Shown here: positions 1 to 9,475 of the stretch, piece by piece
Layout of the letters: each line of letters begins with the position of its first letter
Numbering within the stretch: the stretch's first letter is position 1
NCBI GenBank assembly: GCA_016788115.1
Contig: JAEURR010000007.1
Location: 216,488 to 280,487, forward strand
Direction of reading: 5' to 3'
From: Chthonomonas sp.
Lineage (GTDB): Bacteria > Armatimonadota > Fimbriimonadia > Fimbriimonadales > Fimbriimonadaceae
Length of the DNA: 64,000 nt
Made by a program: the position numbers and the translations under genes
Notes under the pieces: model-generated
Told to the model about the DNA's origin: nothing
Seen by the model: only the letters and a program-made list of their open reading frames with translations
Databases searched by the model: none

Positions 1-540
1 CCCTTCTCTTGCTGCGGCAAGGTTTCTCGGGGCCCAGCGATGCGTCTGGGCCATCGCTAGGGCAGCCTCCTCGCGCGAGCACGGGTACGGCGGGCACACG
101 TCCAGCGCCATGCTGATATCGACCCCCAGCGCCCCCTGAATCTGGATCGAGCGCTCGGGCGACATGAAGAGCTCGCTCCCGTCCAGGTGCGAACGGAACC
201 GAACCCCCTCGTCGCTGAGCGTCCGCTTGTGCGCCAAGCTCATGACCTGGTAGCCGCCGGAGTCCGTTAGGATCGCTCCGCGCCACCCCATGAAGTCGTG
301 TAACCCCCCAAAGCGCTCGATGAGCGATTCGCCGGGGCGAAGCGCCAAGTGATAGGTGTTCGAGAGGACGAGCTCAAACCCGAGGAGTTCGAGCTCTTGG
401 GCAGACAAGGTCTTGACCGTTGCCTGGGTTCCGACCGGCATGAAACACGGAGTCTCGACGGTGCCATGAGGGGTGTGAAGTCGTCCGCGCCGCGCGCCCG
501 TGTGCGGGCAAACTTTGAGAAGCTCGAAGTGGACGGACAC
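1..540 (-). CDS. tgt: tRNA-guanine (queuine) transglycosylase, truncated by window edge
   Basis: The first 180 residues of Tgt, the enzyme that exchanges guanine-34 for preQ1 in the anticodon of Asp, Asn, His and Tyr tRNAs. The translated N-terminus reads MSVHFELLKVCPHTGARRGR and continues through TPHGTVETPCFMPVGT and LTDSGGYQVMSL, the conserved stretch holding the active-site Asp. A later part contains the family VDISMALD region. The start is a GTG at 540, two bases after the stop of the upstream TPR gene, so translation is probably coupled. The C-terminal zinc-binding half lies beyond base 1. Family assignment is firm; only the exact start is uncertain. Confidence 0.93.
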   Translation of the reverse strand, partial: MSVHFELLKVCPHTGARRGRLHTPHGTVETPCFMPVGTQATVKTLSAQELELLGFELVLSNTYHLALRPGESLIERFGGLHDFMGWRGAILTDSGGYQVMSLAHKRTLSDEGVRFRSHLDGSELFMSPERSIQIQGALGVDISMALDVCPPYPCSREEAALAMAQTHRWAPRNLAAAREG

Positions 541-542
541 GC

Positions 543-890
543 CTAAGGACAGTAGATCGCCTGTCGCGCGGCGTCCTCGTTCGTGGGGTCCCGCCGCAGC
601 AGCTCTTTAAACTGCTCGCAAGCCTCGTCCATCTCGCCCAGCATCATCAGCGTCATCGCCATGTCATAGCGGGCCTTGTCGTGGTTCGGATTCGCGGCCA
701 CGACCTGACGGAGAGTTTGAAGCGAACCATCGAAGTCCCCTTCGAAGCCTTGGATGAGGCCGATCTGCCAATGGGCATCGTAGTGGTTGGGGTCTTCGCC
801 CAGCACCTGTTGAAGGTGCCGACGGGCATCGTCGTAGCGCCCTTCGCAACGCGCCGCAAATCCAAGTTGAAACTGCTCGGTGATGCTCAT
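543..890 (-). CDS. small TPR-repeat protein
   Basis: A 115-residue protein made almost wholly of tetratricopeptide repeats, about three of them, with the typical alternation of small and aromatic residues (for example YDAHWQIGLIQGFEGDFDGS). There is no signal peptide and no membrane segment, so it is probably a cytoplasmic protein-protein adaptor. It lies between ftsH and tgt on the same strand and ends two bases before the tgt start codon. An extended -10-like element sits about 24 bases upstream, so it may lead a two-gene transcript. The partner cannot be read from the sequence. Confidence 0.8.
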   Translation of the reverse strand: MSITEQFQLGFAARCEGRYDDARRHLQQVLGEDPNHYDAHWQIGLIQGFEGDFDGSLQTLRQVVAANPNHDKARYDMAMTLMMLGEMDEACEQFKELLRRDPTNEDAARQAIYCP

Positions 891-913
891 TCGAACGTGC
901 CCTTAGCGTCGAG

Positions 914-922
914 AGTATATCA
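914..922 (-). promoter_or_regulatory. extended -10 element upstream of the TPR-tgt pair
   Basis: On the minus strand the sequence reads TGATATACT, a TGN motif followed by a 5/6 match to TATAAT, about 24 bases before the TPR start codon. No convincing -35 hexamer lies at the usual distance, which is typical of extended -10 promoters. Confidence 0.4.
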
Positions 923-942
923 CACGCTGTTGGGCAGGAGAT

Positions 943-963
943 GCGGGGGTAATGTTCCCCCGC
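943..963 (-). terminator. hairpin after ftsH
   Basis: A perfect 7-bp GC-rich stem (GCGGGGG with CCCCCGC) around a 7-base loop, 20 bases past the ftsH stop. It lacks a following U-tract on the minus strand, so it may attenuate or protect the transcript end rather than act as a strong intrinsic terminator. Confidence 0.4.
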
Positions 964-983
964 TAACTATTTGCCGCCGCAAT

Positions 984-2918
984 TTACGCGGGCTCGAAGC
1001 GGGGTGGCCCCACGCGCTGACTCGTGCCATTCGAGTCCGAGCTCTCGTCTTCGCTGTCCTTCGACTGGACTTCTGCTGCGGGCGTGAACTCGGGAAGCTT
1101 CTCCCCGGCCATGACTACCAAGAAGTCGTCACGGTTCAGTGTCTCGCGCACGAGTAGCTCTTGCACAAGCGTATCGAGCTTGTCGCGGTGCTCTGTCAGG
1201 ATCTGTGTCGCGCGCTGGTGACACTTCTCCACGATCGCGCGCACTTCCTCGTCGATCGCCTTGGCGACGTCTTCTGAGTAGTCCTGCTCTTCCGAGTAGT
1301 CCCGCCCGAGGAACGGATTCTGCGTGCGTCGGCCAAGGGCGAGCGTGCCCAGTCGGTCGCTCATACCGTACTGACAAACCATCGCTCGTGCGATCCGGCT
1401 GACCCTCTGCAGGTCGTTGCTAGCGCCGGTGTAGATTCGGCTGTAAACCACCTCTTCGGCCACGCGACCACCCAGCAGCGCAGTGATGTCATCGAGTAGC
1501 TCTTCCTCGCTTACGAGGAATTTATCCTCGGTCGGCAAGTGCCAGGTCGAGCCAAGCGACATGCCGCGTGGAAGAATCGTGACCTTGTGAACTGGATCGC
1601 AAAATTCAAGCAGTTCGCCCACGACTGCATGGCCTGCCTCGTGATAGGCGATCACTTCGCGCTCCTGCGCATTCATGACTCGGCTTCGCCGCTCAGGTCC
1701 GCCCATCACGCGATCTAGCGCGTCGTTCATGTCGGCCATGGCGATGCGGGTCTTGTTGCGGCGTGCGGCGAGCAGGGCGGCTTCGTTGAGCGAGTTCGCC
1801 AAGTCCGCGCCGGTGAAACCGGGTGTGCGCCGCGCGAGCGTAGTCAGGTCCACATCCACATCCAGCGGCTTGCCTTTCGCGTGGATCTTTAGGATCGCCT
1901 CGCGGCCATTGCAGTCGGGCGAGTCCACCACCAATTGGCGGTCGAAGCGCCCTGGGCGCAGCAGCGCCGGGTCGAGAACGTCCGGCCGGTTCGTCGCGGC
2001 GATCATGATGACGCCGGAATTCGGATCGAAACCGTCCATTTCCACGAGCAACTGGTTCAGCGTCTGTTCGCGCTCGTCGTGTCCACCGCCCAAGCCTGCA
2101 CCGCGCTGACGTCCCACTGCGTCGATTTCGTCCACAAAGATGAGGCACGGACGATGGGCCTTGGCGGTCTCGAACAGGTCCCGGACACGCGCTGCGCCTA
2201 CGCCGACGAACATTTCGACAAAGTCCGAACCGGAGATGTGATAGAACGGCACGCCAGCTTCGCCAGCGATCGCGCGGGCGAGGTGGGTCTTACCCACGCC
2301 GGGAGGGCCGGTTAGCAGGATGCCCTTCGGGATTTTCGCCCCGAGCGCGACGTACTTCTTGGTGTTCTTCAGGTAGTCGACGATCTCGAAAAGCTCTTGC
2401 TTGGCTTCGTCAATACCCGCCACGTCGTCGAAGGTGACTTTGGTGCCGCTTTCGCCCACTCGCTTGGCGCGGCTGCGACCGAAGTTCATCGCCTGATTGC
2501 CGCCGCTCTGAGCGGGGCGGATCACGAAGAACCACATGGCGAGGAGCAACAGGATCGGCACCGCCAGGTACGAGGCGAGCATGATGAACGACTGTGTCTG
2601 CGGGGGAGGGATGACGCCGTAGTCCACGCCGCCCGCTTCCATGCGCTTCTTCAGGTCTTCACCGGAGTTCGAATCGGGGGAGAATGCGACAACCTCGTAG
2701 CTGCGTCCATCGGTCAGCTTGCCCGTGATGGATTTTTCTTGCCACTGAGCGTCCTTGACTTGGCGGTTGTCGACCGCTTCCATGAACTTGCTCGTGGTGA
2801 ACTTGACCGGCCCGGTGCCACCGAAAAGCTGCTTGTTCTCACCGAATACGTTCAACAGCATGATCGCCACAAAGACGATCACCATGGTCCAGACTATCGA
2901 TTTGACGGATTTGTTCAA
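984..2918 (-). CDS. ftsH: ATP-dependent zinc metalloprotease FtsH
   Basis: Membrane-anchored AAA+ protease that extracts and degrades damaged or regulatory membrane proteins. The 644-residue product has a transmembrane segment near residues 8-26, a periplasmic domain, a second membrane segment near 110-130, then the AAA module with Walker A GPPGVGKT (Lys210), Walker [11 protein letters not shown] and the second region of homology. The zinc motif HEAGH is at residues 426-430. The C-terminus is acidic and low in complexity. The start is probably TTG at 2918, preceded by an AGGAAG-like site. It follows tilS on the same strand, the conserved tilS-ftsH order, but the hpt gene often found between them is absent. 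Confidence 0.98.
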   Translation of the reverse strand: MNKSVKSIVWTMVIVFVAIMLLNVFGENKQLFGGTGPVKFTTSKFMEAVDNRQVKDAQWQEKSITGKLTDGRSYEVVAFSPDSNSGEDLKKRMEAGGVDYGVIPPPQTQSFIMLASYLAVPILLLLAMWFFVIRPAQSGGNQAMNFGRSRAKRVGESGTKVTFDDVAGIDEAKQELFEIVDYLKNTKKYVALGAKIPKGILLTGPPGVGKTHLARAIAGEAGVPFYHISGSDFVEMFVGVGAARVRDLFETAKAHRPCLIFVDEIDAVGRQRGAGLGGGHDEREQTLNQLLVEMDGFDPNSGVIMIAATNRPDVLDPALLRPGRFDRQLVVDSPDCNGREAILKIHAKGKPLDVDVDLTTLARRTPGFTGADLANSLNEAALLAARRNKTRIAMADMNDALDRVMGGPERRSRVMNAQEREVIAYHEAGHAVVGELLEFCDPVHKVTILPRGMSLGSTWHLPTEDKFLVSEEELLDDITALLGGRVAEEVVYSRIYTGASNDLQRVSRIARAMVCQYGMSDRLGTLALGRRTQNPFLGRDYSEEQDYSEDVAKAIDEEVRAIVEKCHQRATQILTEHRDKLDTLVQELLVRETLNRDDFLVVMAGEKLPEFTPAAEVQSKDSEDESSDSNGTSQRVGPPRFEPA

Positions 2919-2993
2919 ATGCGCTTCCTAAGTTAGACTTCCTCTACATCCATACGTTCCGAAGGCTGCGAACGTTCAGTTTCATTATGGCGC

Positions 2994-4376
2994 TTACGAT
3001 TCTCGCATGGGTCCAAAGGTGATCCTGACCGCTGGCTGCGGCCAAGCGCTCATCTTCACCCGTTCGGCGAGCGTGACCCCTGGGATCCAGATAGGTCCGC
3101 CCATATCACAAAGTATCGGCAAGCGGCGGCGTGCTGCCAGGGTGAGCTTTGCGTCGGCCAAGATATCGAGGACCCTCTTCTCGGCTCCGAGTCCGAGCGG
3201 GGAGAGCCGATCGGTCGGCTCAGCGGACTTGAAATATAGGTTGCCGATCACCGTCTTTGGGTCGACCGTCGCCACCAGTCGACTCGTCGAGGGGCCGTCT
3301 GCGTGCACGTTTTCTGCGGTGAACTGCCAACCAAACACTTCCGCGACCGTCTCGCCGGGCACGGTCAGTTTGAATCGGAACGGCTCAGTCGGGTGCAGTT
3401 GGCGCAGGTGTAGCTTCACGTCATCGAGTTCGGCCACGACCGCCCCCCCTTCGAAAGTGATCGATCCGGTCCCCTGCCTCACCAGCAGATCTTCGATCCC
3501 ACGAATCTGGTCGTATGTGGCGGTTGCGCCGAGCGCATTGGCCGCGAGCCGAACGGCGCGGCGAACGAGCACTGCTGGAAGCGCCTCGATGTGGGGGCGG
3601 TGAAGGGCAACCTCACAATCGTGCGTCAAAAACGGCATCGGCTCGTTCAGCGGAAACTCCGCTCGCTCGAGCGCGGCCGCGGCGGCTCCGTCCAAAAACG
3701 CATCTTCCTCCGCTACCAGCGCGGTCGTCCGGGCTACCGCTTCCACCACGCTTGGGTTCAGCACTTGAAGCTCAGGCACGACGCGCTTTCGCAGCCGAGC
3801 GCGGGCAAATTGAATGTCGTCGTTGGTCGAATCGTGCAGCCGCGGAATCTCGTGCGCGTTGCAGTACTCTTTGATCTCGTCCCTCGAAAAGCTGAGGAAG
3901 GGCCGTACAATCCTTCCGCGCCGAGCTGGGATGCCTCCGAGACCTCGTAGACCTGCCCCCCGGACGAGGTTCATCAGGACTGTTTCGAGCTGATCGTCGC
4001 GATGGTGCGCGGTTGCGATCAGATGACAACCGGTTTGCCTCGCGGACTGCTCCAGGAACTCATAGCGAGCTTCCCTGCCTGCTTCTTCGATGCCGATCGA
4101 GCGATCGCGGGCTAGGCGGGGGACGTCTGCTTTTCCACTGACGAACGGAATCCCGAGCGACTCACACCATCGGGCGCAATGCTCAAGGTCGGCATCGGCC
4201 TCGGGACGCTGGCCGTGGTGCAAATGCGCGGCGACGATCTCAATACCAAGTGCGTGCAGCGCGTGGGTCAGACAGGCAGAATCGGTGCCTCCACTCAGGG
4301 CGACAAGGACGCTCGATCCTGGCGGAATCAGCCCCGTGCCTTCGAGGTGATCGCGCAACCGCTCGATGAAGGTCAT
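2994..4376 (-). CDS. tilS: tRNA(Ile)-lysidine synthase
   Basis: TilS adds lysine to C34 of the minor tRNA-Ile so that it reads AUA. The PP-loop motif SGGTDS is close to the N-terminus, followed by HLHHGQRPEAD and the ATAHHRDDQLETVLMNLVRG segment typical of the family. The C-terminal TilS domain is present, giving about 460 residues. An upstream GTG at 4403 is also open, but ATG 4376 gives the usual spacing of N-terminal residues before the PP-loop. It diverges from mgtE, leaving under 90 bases for both promoters. Confidence 0.95.
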   Translation of the reverse strand: MTFIERLRDHLEGTGLIPPGSSVLVALSGGTDSACLTHALHALGIEIVAAHLHHGQRPEADADLEHCARWCESLGIPFVSGKADVPRLARDRSIGIEEAGREARYEFLEQSARQTGCHLIATAHHRDDQLETVLMNLVRGAGLRGLGGIPARRGRIVRPFLSFSRDEIKEYCNAHEIPRLHDSTNDDIQFARARLRKRVVPELQVLNPSVVEAVARTTALVAEEDAFLDGAAAAALERAEFPLNEPMPFLTHDCEVALHRPHIEALPAVLVRRAVRLAANALGATATYDQIRGIEDLLVRQGTGSITFEGGAVVAELDDVKLHLRQLHPTEPFRFKLTVPGETVAEVFGWQFTAENVHADGPSTSRLVATVDPKTVIGNLYFKSAEPTDRLSPLGLGAEKRVLDILADAKLTLAARRRLPILCDMGGPIWIPGVTLAERVKMSAWPQPAVRITFGPMRES

Positions 4377-4462
4377 AGTGAGCCAATTTTGGCCGATGGA
4401 CACGCACTTGCGCGGAGAGATACACTCTCTTATGCGTGCCGCAACGCGTCGCGTACTTGACC

Positions 4463-5842
4463 ATGAACCTTAAGCTCACCCCCCTGGTCACGCGATTGCG
4501 GTCTTTGCTGCATGTTCGCGACCGAAAGGTGATCCGTGAGGAGCTGAGCGATGTTCACGTCGCCGACCTCGCGGAAGGTTTTGTGCGTCTCGAAGTCGAA
4601 GAGGGTCTGCAACTTCTCAAGGAGTTTGAGCCTGACCGCGCCGCCGAACTACTCAGCGAGCTTCCCACCTCCACCGCTCGCCTGTACCTGGCCGAGCTTC
4701 CGGACTTCACCCTCGCGCATTACATCGACATTTTGCCGATGGACGACGCCCTCGACCTGCGCGAGGACATCGGTGAAGAGCGTTTCGATGCCCTGCTCAA
4801 CGTCATTCCAAGCGAGGACGCGCAAGAGATTCGTCGCCTGCTCGCGTACCCGGAAGGGAGCGTCGGGCGGATCATGACGGAAGCGTTCTTTGAGGTCTCC
4901 GCGGACGCGACCATGGCCGACGTGCTCGAAGACATCCGCCGATCACCCGCCGACAAGTACGAGATGGTCAACGACCTATACGTTCTCGGCGAGCTTGACC
5001 GACTCCTCGGCGTTTTCAGCCTCCGCAAGGCGATCCGATCACGGCCCGACACGACCGCGCGAGAGTTGATGAATGAAGAGGTCATCTCCGCCCGGGCGAC
5101 CGACCCCGCCGAACATGCGGCGCGCGAGCTCGCTCGTTATGGCTATTATTCTCTACCCATCTTAGACGATATGGGCAAGATGGTCGGAATACTTACTGGC
5201 GACGACGCGCAGCACATCATCCGAGAGGCCGATACCGAAGACGTCCTGAAGCTGGGTGCGGTTGTCGGTTCTGCGGATGCGTACTTGTCACTCAGCCCCT
5301 GGCAGTTGTATCTCCGACGCGTCCCCTGGCTACTCGGTCTGTTCCTCGCCGAAACCCTGACGGGTCTGGTTCTTCGCCACTATTCGCACGAGGCAAACGG
5401 TCATCCCGATAAGCTCAGCAACTACGCTCAGTTGGTGGTGTTCTTGCCGCTGATCATCGGTGCGGGCGGCAATAGCGGTTCGCAAACCACCACCACCATT
5501 ACGCGCGCCCTGGCAGTTGGCGAGATCCGACCCGCCGATACGCTCCAAGTTATCTGGCGCGAATTGTCGGCCGCGATCATGATTGGGGCGACTCTGGGAA
5601 TCGTAGGTTATGTCCGCGCGATCTTCTGGGGCAGCGAGCCTCACGTCTGCTACGTCGTCGGCGCAGCCCTCCCACTCATCGTCATTTGGGCGAGCACGGT
5701 CGGCTCGGTGCTTCCGATCACCGCCCGCCGAGTCGGCATCGATCCGGCGGTCATGAGCGCTCCCTTCATCTCGACCTTCGTGGACGCCACGGGACTGATC
5801 ATCTACTTCGAACTTGCGCGGCGCATCGTCGGCGCATGGTAA
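4463..5842 (+). CDS. mgtE: magnesium transporter MgtE
   Basis: Mg2+ channel/transporter of about 459 residues. It has the N-terminal superhelical MgtE_N domain (residues 25-125), paired CBS domains (about 130-255) that sense cytosolic Mg2+, and a C-terminal block of five membrane helices. The pore signature GNSGSQ is near residue 336. The start is placed at ATG 4463 because the family usually begins about 20 residues before the first MgtE_N helix; a GTG at 4436 would add nine residues. No M-box riboswitch is visible in the short upstream region, which it shares with divergent tilS. Confidence 0.95.
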   Translation: MNLKLTPLVTRLRSLLHVRDRKVIREELSDVHVADLAEGFVRLEVEEGLQLLKEFEPDRAAELLSELPTSTARLYLAELPDFTLAHYIDILPMDDALDLREDIGEERFDALLNVIPSEDAQEIRRLLAYPEGSVGRIMTEAFFEVSADATMADVLEDIRRSPADKYEMVNDLYVLGELDRLLGVFSLRKAIRSRPDTTARELMNEEVISARATDPAEHAARELARYGYYSLPILDDMGKMVGILTGDDAQHIIREADTEDVLKLGAVVGSADAYLSLSPWQLYLRRVPWLLGLFLAETLTGLVLRHYSHEANGHPDKLSNYAQLVVFLPLIIGAGGNSGSQTTTTITRALAVGEIRPADTLQVIWRELSAAIMIGATLGIVGYVRAIFWGSEPHVCYVVGAALPLIVIWASTVGSVLPITARRVGIDPAVMSAPFISTFVDATGLIIYFELARRIVGAW

Positions 5843-5864
5843 TTAGGCCCGTAAGGCACGAATT

Positions 5865-5870
5865 TATACT
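5865..5870 (+). promoter_or_regulatory. -10-like hexamer upstream of the S41 protease
   Basis: TATACT lies 90 bases before the S41 start codon in the 118-base gap after mgtE. A poor -35 match (TTAGGC) is 16 bases further upstream. Weak evidence. Confidence 0.3.
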
Positions 5871-5960
5871 TTCCCTGCAACATTCCGGATAGAGTTCGCA
5901 GTAAGTTAAACCAATGAATGTTTCAGGCGTCAAACCCTGGAGCACCCACACCAAAGGACC

Positions 5961-7235
5961 ATGAAGAAATTCAGCCGATCTGCATTTGCCGCTCTCTTGA
6001 GCGTCGCCGCCCTCCCCGCGTTTGCGCAGCCGGATCCCGTCAAACCCGCCCAGACGCTCACCGCCGAGGAGAAGCAGGAGATTCTCGATGATGTCAGCAC
6101 CGTGATCCTGAAGTTCGCCTATGTCCCCGGCATCGACTTCAGCAAGTGGCCCGAAATTCTCGCGGCTCAGAAGGACCGGATCGACAAGGCCACCGATGCG
6201 TTCAGCTTTGCCAATGCCGTGAACCAGGCACTCAATCGTTTCTCGGCGAGCCACATTGTCCTCAACACGCCCGAAGCGGCGACGGCCATGGTTCGACAGG
6301 AGTTTGTCGGGCTCGGCATTCAGCCGATGCCGTCCAACGACGGAATCTTGATCAACTACGTGTTTCCTCGATCGGCCGCCGATGAAGTCGGACTCGAGAT
6401 CGGCGACATCATCATGGAAGCCGATGGCAAAGCGCTCAAGACCACGGAAGCCCTCCGCGGCACCGAAGGATCCAAGGTCACGATCAAGGTCAAGAAGCGC
6501 AATGGCACAATCCAGACCCACACGGTCACCCGCAAGAAGTTTTCGACCCGCCGACCCGAGACGTTGACCTGGGTCAACCCAAACGTGGCCAAGCTCGAGA
6601 TTCCGAGCTTCATGAGCTACAGCTACGAGACGGTCGGCAAGCTCATGGGCGAAGCACAGCGTGCCAAAGCGCTCATTGTGGACCTCCGCGGCAATGGCGG
6701 CGGCCAGGTGATCGCCCTGCTCCACCTTTGCGGCTACTTTGTCCCCACCGACACCGTGATGGGCGCATGGGTGACCAAGGACTTGGTCAACACCTACACG
6801 AAGGAGACCAACGGCAGCGGCACAGATCTTAGCGGCATGCTCAAATACGCGTTGGACAAGAATAGCCGGGCACTCGTTCGCCCCAATGCCGTTGGTAAGA
6901 CGCAGTACAAGGGTGAAGTCATCGTCCTGATCGACGGTGGGACCGGTAGCGCCAGCGAGATGTTCGCCGCCGCGATGAAGGAGAACCGCAGCGCGCAAGT
7001 GATCGGCTCAAAGTCCGCCGGCGCAGTGCTCGCTTCGCGGCTTTATCCGATCAAGCATGAGTTCATGATCCAGTATCCGTTCCAGGACTACATCACGGTC
7101 AAGGGGTTGCGGCTCGAGGGTAACGGCGTCGAGCCGACCATCAAGTCGGCGGGTCGTGCACGACTGACCGAGTCTGACCCAGGCGTTAGCGCTGCCCTGC
7201 TATTCCTGCGCAACACAAAGGTCATTACGGACTAA
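5961..7235 (+). CDS. secreted S41-family (C-terminal processing-like) protease with PDZ domain
   Basis: A 424-residue exported serine protease. A signal peptide ends near residue 22 (AALPAFAQ). A PDZ domain covers about residues 110-195 and the tail-specific protease domain about 205-400. The nucleophile is Ser330 in DGGTGSASE. The position of the catalytic Lys of CtpA-type enzymes is not lysine here: the matching stretch is GSKSAGAV, as in the subgroup of S41 proteins related to tricorn and IRBP. The start has an AAAGGA site 6-10 bases upstream. The substrate is unknown. It ends with a 4-base overlap with the convergent DUF1460 gene. Confidence 0.9.
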   Translation: MKKFSRSAFAALLSVAALPAFAQPDPVKPAQTLTAEEKQEILDDVSTVILKFAYVPGIDFSKWPEILAAQKDRIDKATDAFSFANAVNQALNRFSASHIVLNTPEAATAMVRQEFVGLGIQPMPSNDGILINYVFPRSAADEVGLEIGDIIMEADGKALKTTEALRGTEGSKVTIKVKKRNGTIQTHTVTRKKFSTRRPETLTWVNPNVAKLEIPSFMSYSYETVGKLMGEAQRAKALIVDLRGNGGGQVIALLHLCGYFVPTDTVMGAWVTKDLVNTYTKETNGSGTDLSGMLKYALDKNSRALVRPNAVGKTQYKGEVIVLIDGGTGSASEMFAAAMKENRSAQVIGSKSAGAVLASRLYPIKHEFMIQYPFQDYITVKGLRLEGNGVEPTIKSAGRARLTESDPGVSAALLFLRNTKVITD

Positions 7236-8062
7236 CCTTTCGGTTCCAGCGGCCGGACGACCGAGATCCCTGGGATCTTCGGATTCTGGTTGAGGTATTC
7301 AGAGATGGAGGTGTCGAGAGTCACCTCCTTCTTTGCGGATGAGGCGTGCATGAAGTGCGGGACACCGTCTTTCACCAGGATCATGCCCACGTGGGCATAA
7401 TCCAGACCTTCGCGCGTGTCCACCAATGCGACAATGTCGCCAGACTGGAGTTTGCTCGCACTCTCGGCAACGCGATCGCGCGGGACATACCATGGCCGCA
7501 CCAGTGTGAGTTCAGCTTCGATCCTCTTGAGTTGGGGCACAAGTTCTGGATGCACGGCAAGCTGTTTGTAGCTGGCTGAGTGCGACGACATGAAGTACAA
7601 CGGGCGGTCGAGCTTTTTCGCTCCGGGCAACGTCGCCGAGAGGTCTTCGACGACCCCTTTCTTCAGGTTGTCGCGAATCCAATCCGTCGTATAGTGCAAC
7701 CGTGAGAGATACCCGTCGACCTTGCCTCCGCGGTACCGGGTGTAGGTCACCTCGCGCAGCACGCCCTCTGCCGTCAGTGGGCCCCGCGCCATTGCCCGGG
7801 CCAGACCCAAACTCGACTCCATAAACGTCACGCAGTCGAGCCCCTTCAGCGTCACCACGCATGCCTCCTGGTCCGCACTCTGGTCAAGCGTCGCACCGAC
7901 GTACGGCGTCCCGATGAACAGCTGCCCGATGTTCGCCATCCGCACGCCGACCGGGAGCTTCTGCCATTGGTGGTGCTCCGCAGTGGAGGTGACCTCTTGA
8001 AGAATCTGAGAGCCCTCGAACTGGGCGTTGACGAGAGAGATGGACAGCAGCGCGGAGAGCAT
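7232..8062 (-). CDS. DUF1460 (N-acetylmuramoyl-L-alanine amidase-like) exported protein
   Basis: A 276-residue protein of the DUF1460 family, NlpC/P60-like papain-fold enzymes thought to cleave muropeptides. The motif LDCVTFME gives the probable nucleophile Cys near residue 77, and a later SHS/DYAHVGMI region supplies the His part of the fold. A short hydrophobic N-terminus (LSALLSISLVNAQ) looks like a signal peptide. ATG 8062 is preferred over the upstream TTG 8080 because it starts just four bases after the stop of the preceding membrane-protein gene. A role in peptidoglycan turnover is inferred from the family. Confidence 0.85.
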   Translation of the reverse strand: MLSALLSISLVNAQFEGSQILQEVTSTAEHHQWQKLPVGVRMANIGQLFIGTPYVGATLDQSADQEACVVTLKGLDCVTFMESSLGLARAMARGPLTAEGVLREVTYTRYRGGKVDGYLSRLHYTTDWIRDNLKKGVVEDLSATLPGAKKLDRPLYFMSSHSASYKQLAVHPELVPQLKRIEAELTLVRPWYVPRDRVAESASKLQSGDIVALVDTREGLDYAHVGMILVKDGVPHFMHASSAKKEVTLDTSISEYLNQNPKIPGISVVRPLEPKG

Positions 8063-8066
8063 GCTT

Positions 8067-9377
8067 CTATTGTAAGGCAAGAGGCTCCGAAATCTCGCGA
8101 TGCTCCGACCGAAGCCAGAAAACTGCCTGGACCAAGAAGTCCGTCAAGATGCTGGTGTAGACGGACACCGAGCCCACCACCCAACCTGGGTACCCCATTG
8201 TCACCAAGAGCATCAAAGACGCTTGTAGCACGACCGTGCTCGCGCCTATGCTCCACAGTCGCGCAAGCGTCACATGGGCCGAAGTAAGCCGCCCACGGAC
8301 GTAGCTCGTCGCGGCCGAAATGACGGGGATGAGGGCCATGGCGAGCAGTGCATAGTGCGCCACCAACGCCGTGTCGGGAGATGTATGCAGCACCCGCTCG
8401 AAGACCCATCGGTCAAGTCCCGAGATCGCAAAACCCAACTGCAACGCACTGAGAACCAGCCCGAGATTGAGGCAGAAGCGCCGAAGGAGTGTCGCCGCCT
8501 GACGATTTGTGCCGAGCGAGATGATGACCTCAGGAAGCGCAAACGTCATCGTGCGAAACGACCATGCAATGCTCGAACACACCTGCCATGCGGCCATCTG
8601 GAGGATGCTGTCGTGAGTACGGGCCAGCGCCGCTGAGATCAACGAGATACTCGCAAGTTGCACAAAGGTCGCTCCCGTCAGCGGAGTATGGAATTTCAGC
8701 ACCGCGCGCAGATCCAGCGGTCGTTCATCGGCGGGCGCGGAAGTCTGAATCTCGACCGCGCTCTTGCTGGCAAAGTGAACGAACAGGGCCTCGACGACGA
8801 CCGAGCTGACAATGGCGGCGGCGGCGACCTGAATGCCAGGCAACTTCGTCAGGGACGCCAATCCAAAGCCGACCGACGCGATTGTGAGTAGCCGCAATCC
8901 CGTGCCAAGGCTGATCGCTCGCGTCAGGCCGTTGCGGATCATGATGCCTTGCCGATACCTGCGCCAGCCAATCGCTGCGCTCCAGGGCAACATGATCACC
9001 AGCGCTGGCAACAGGATGTCGCGCAACGCCTGGGGGAGCTGCATCACGTCCATCAGCCATCCGTAAGCAGGGGTCGCCACTAGCAAGAGGTGGGCGGCGG
9101 TGCACAAACCCATCATCAGGAGGGTGAACCGACTGAGAACGCTCAGCCGCTGGGCATCGGAACCCAGTGCAGTGGAGGTGGTGAGCAGGTCAATGACCGG
9201 AGACTCAAGCATCAGGCAGATCGCCATCAGCGCCAGTAATGCTGCCGTGTGGAGTTTAGGCTCTGCCCCCCGAGACAGGATCGACACGGCCACCGGCGAT
9301 TCGGCCGCCATGAGCAACCAGGAGAGCGCGAGAGGTGTGTAGACCGTGATCACGCGGCGCAACGTGAGTTCGATCAT
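8067..9377 (-). CDS. polytopic membrane protein, MATE/MOP flippase-like
   Basis: A 436-residue protein with about 12 predicted membrane helices and few charged residues outside the loops. The layout, with helices in two halves and a conserved-looking WRRYRQGIMIRNG loop in the first half, resembles the MOP flippase superfamily (MATE, polysaccharide flippases, ANKH-like proteins). I cannot assign a substrate. It is probably co-transcribed with the DUF1460 gene immediately downstream. A terminator hairpin just upstream isolates it from the sigma-factor gene. Confidence 0.65.
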   Translation of the reverse strand: MIELTLRRVITVYTPLALSWLLMAAESPVAVSILSRGAEPKLHTAALLALMAICLMLESPVIDLLTTSTALGSDAQRLSVLSRFTLLMMGLCTAAHLLLVATPAYGWLMDVMQLPQALRDILLPALVIMLPWSAAIGWRRYRQGIMIRNGLTRAISLGTGLRLLTIASVGFGLASLTKLPGIQVAAAAIVSSVVVEALFVHFASKSAVEIQTSAPADERPLDLRAVLKFHTPLTGATFVQLASISLISAALARTHDSILQMAAWQVCSSIAWSFRTMTFALPEVIISLGTNRQAATLLRRFCLNLGLVLSALQLGFAISGLDRWVFERVLHTSPDTALVAHYALLAMALIPVISAATSYVRGRLTSAHVTLARLWSIGASTVVLQASLMLLVTMGYPGWVVGSVSVYTSILTDFLVQAVFWLRSEHREISEPLALQ

Positions 9378-9400
9378 TGCGCCAAAGCGTACCTGTCATT

Positions 9401-9439
9401 GAAAAAAGCCTTGCGGTTTGAGGGGTGAGACCGCAAGGC
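9401..9439 (-). terminator. intrinsic terminator of the ECF sigma gene
   Basis: A perfect 10-bp stem (GCCTTGCGGT with ACCGCAAGGC at 9408-9417 and 9430-9439) is followed on the minus strand by six Ts (9407-9402). It lies 37 bases past the sigma-factor stop codon. Confidence 0.85.
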
Positions 9440-9475
9440 AATGTTGGGAGTGTTGGCTTGTTGCTTACGGCACTG

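Noticed and set aside
5799-6998. A 399-codon open frame opposite the S41 protease gene
   Set aside because: It is a shadow of the protease coding frame: high-GC codon bias keeps the opposite strand open, and the translation has no recognisable protein features.
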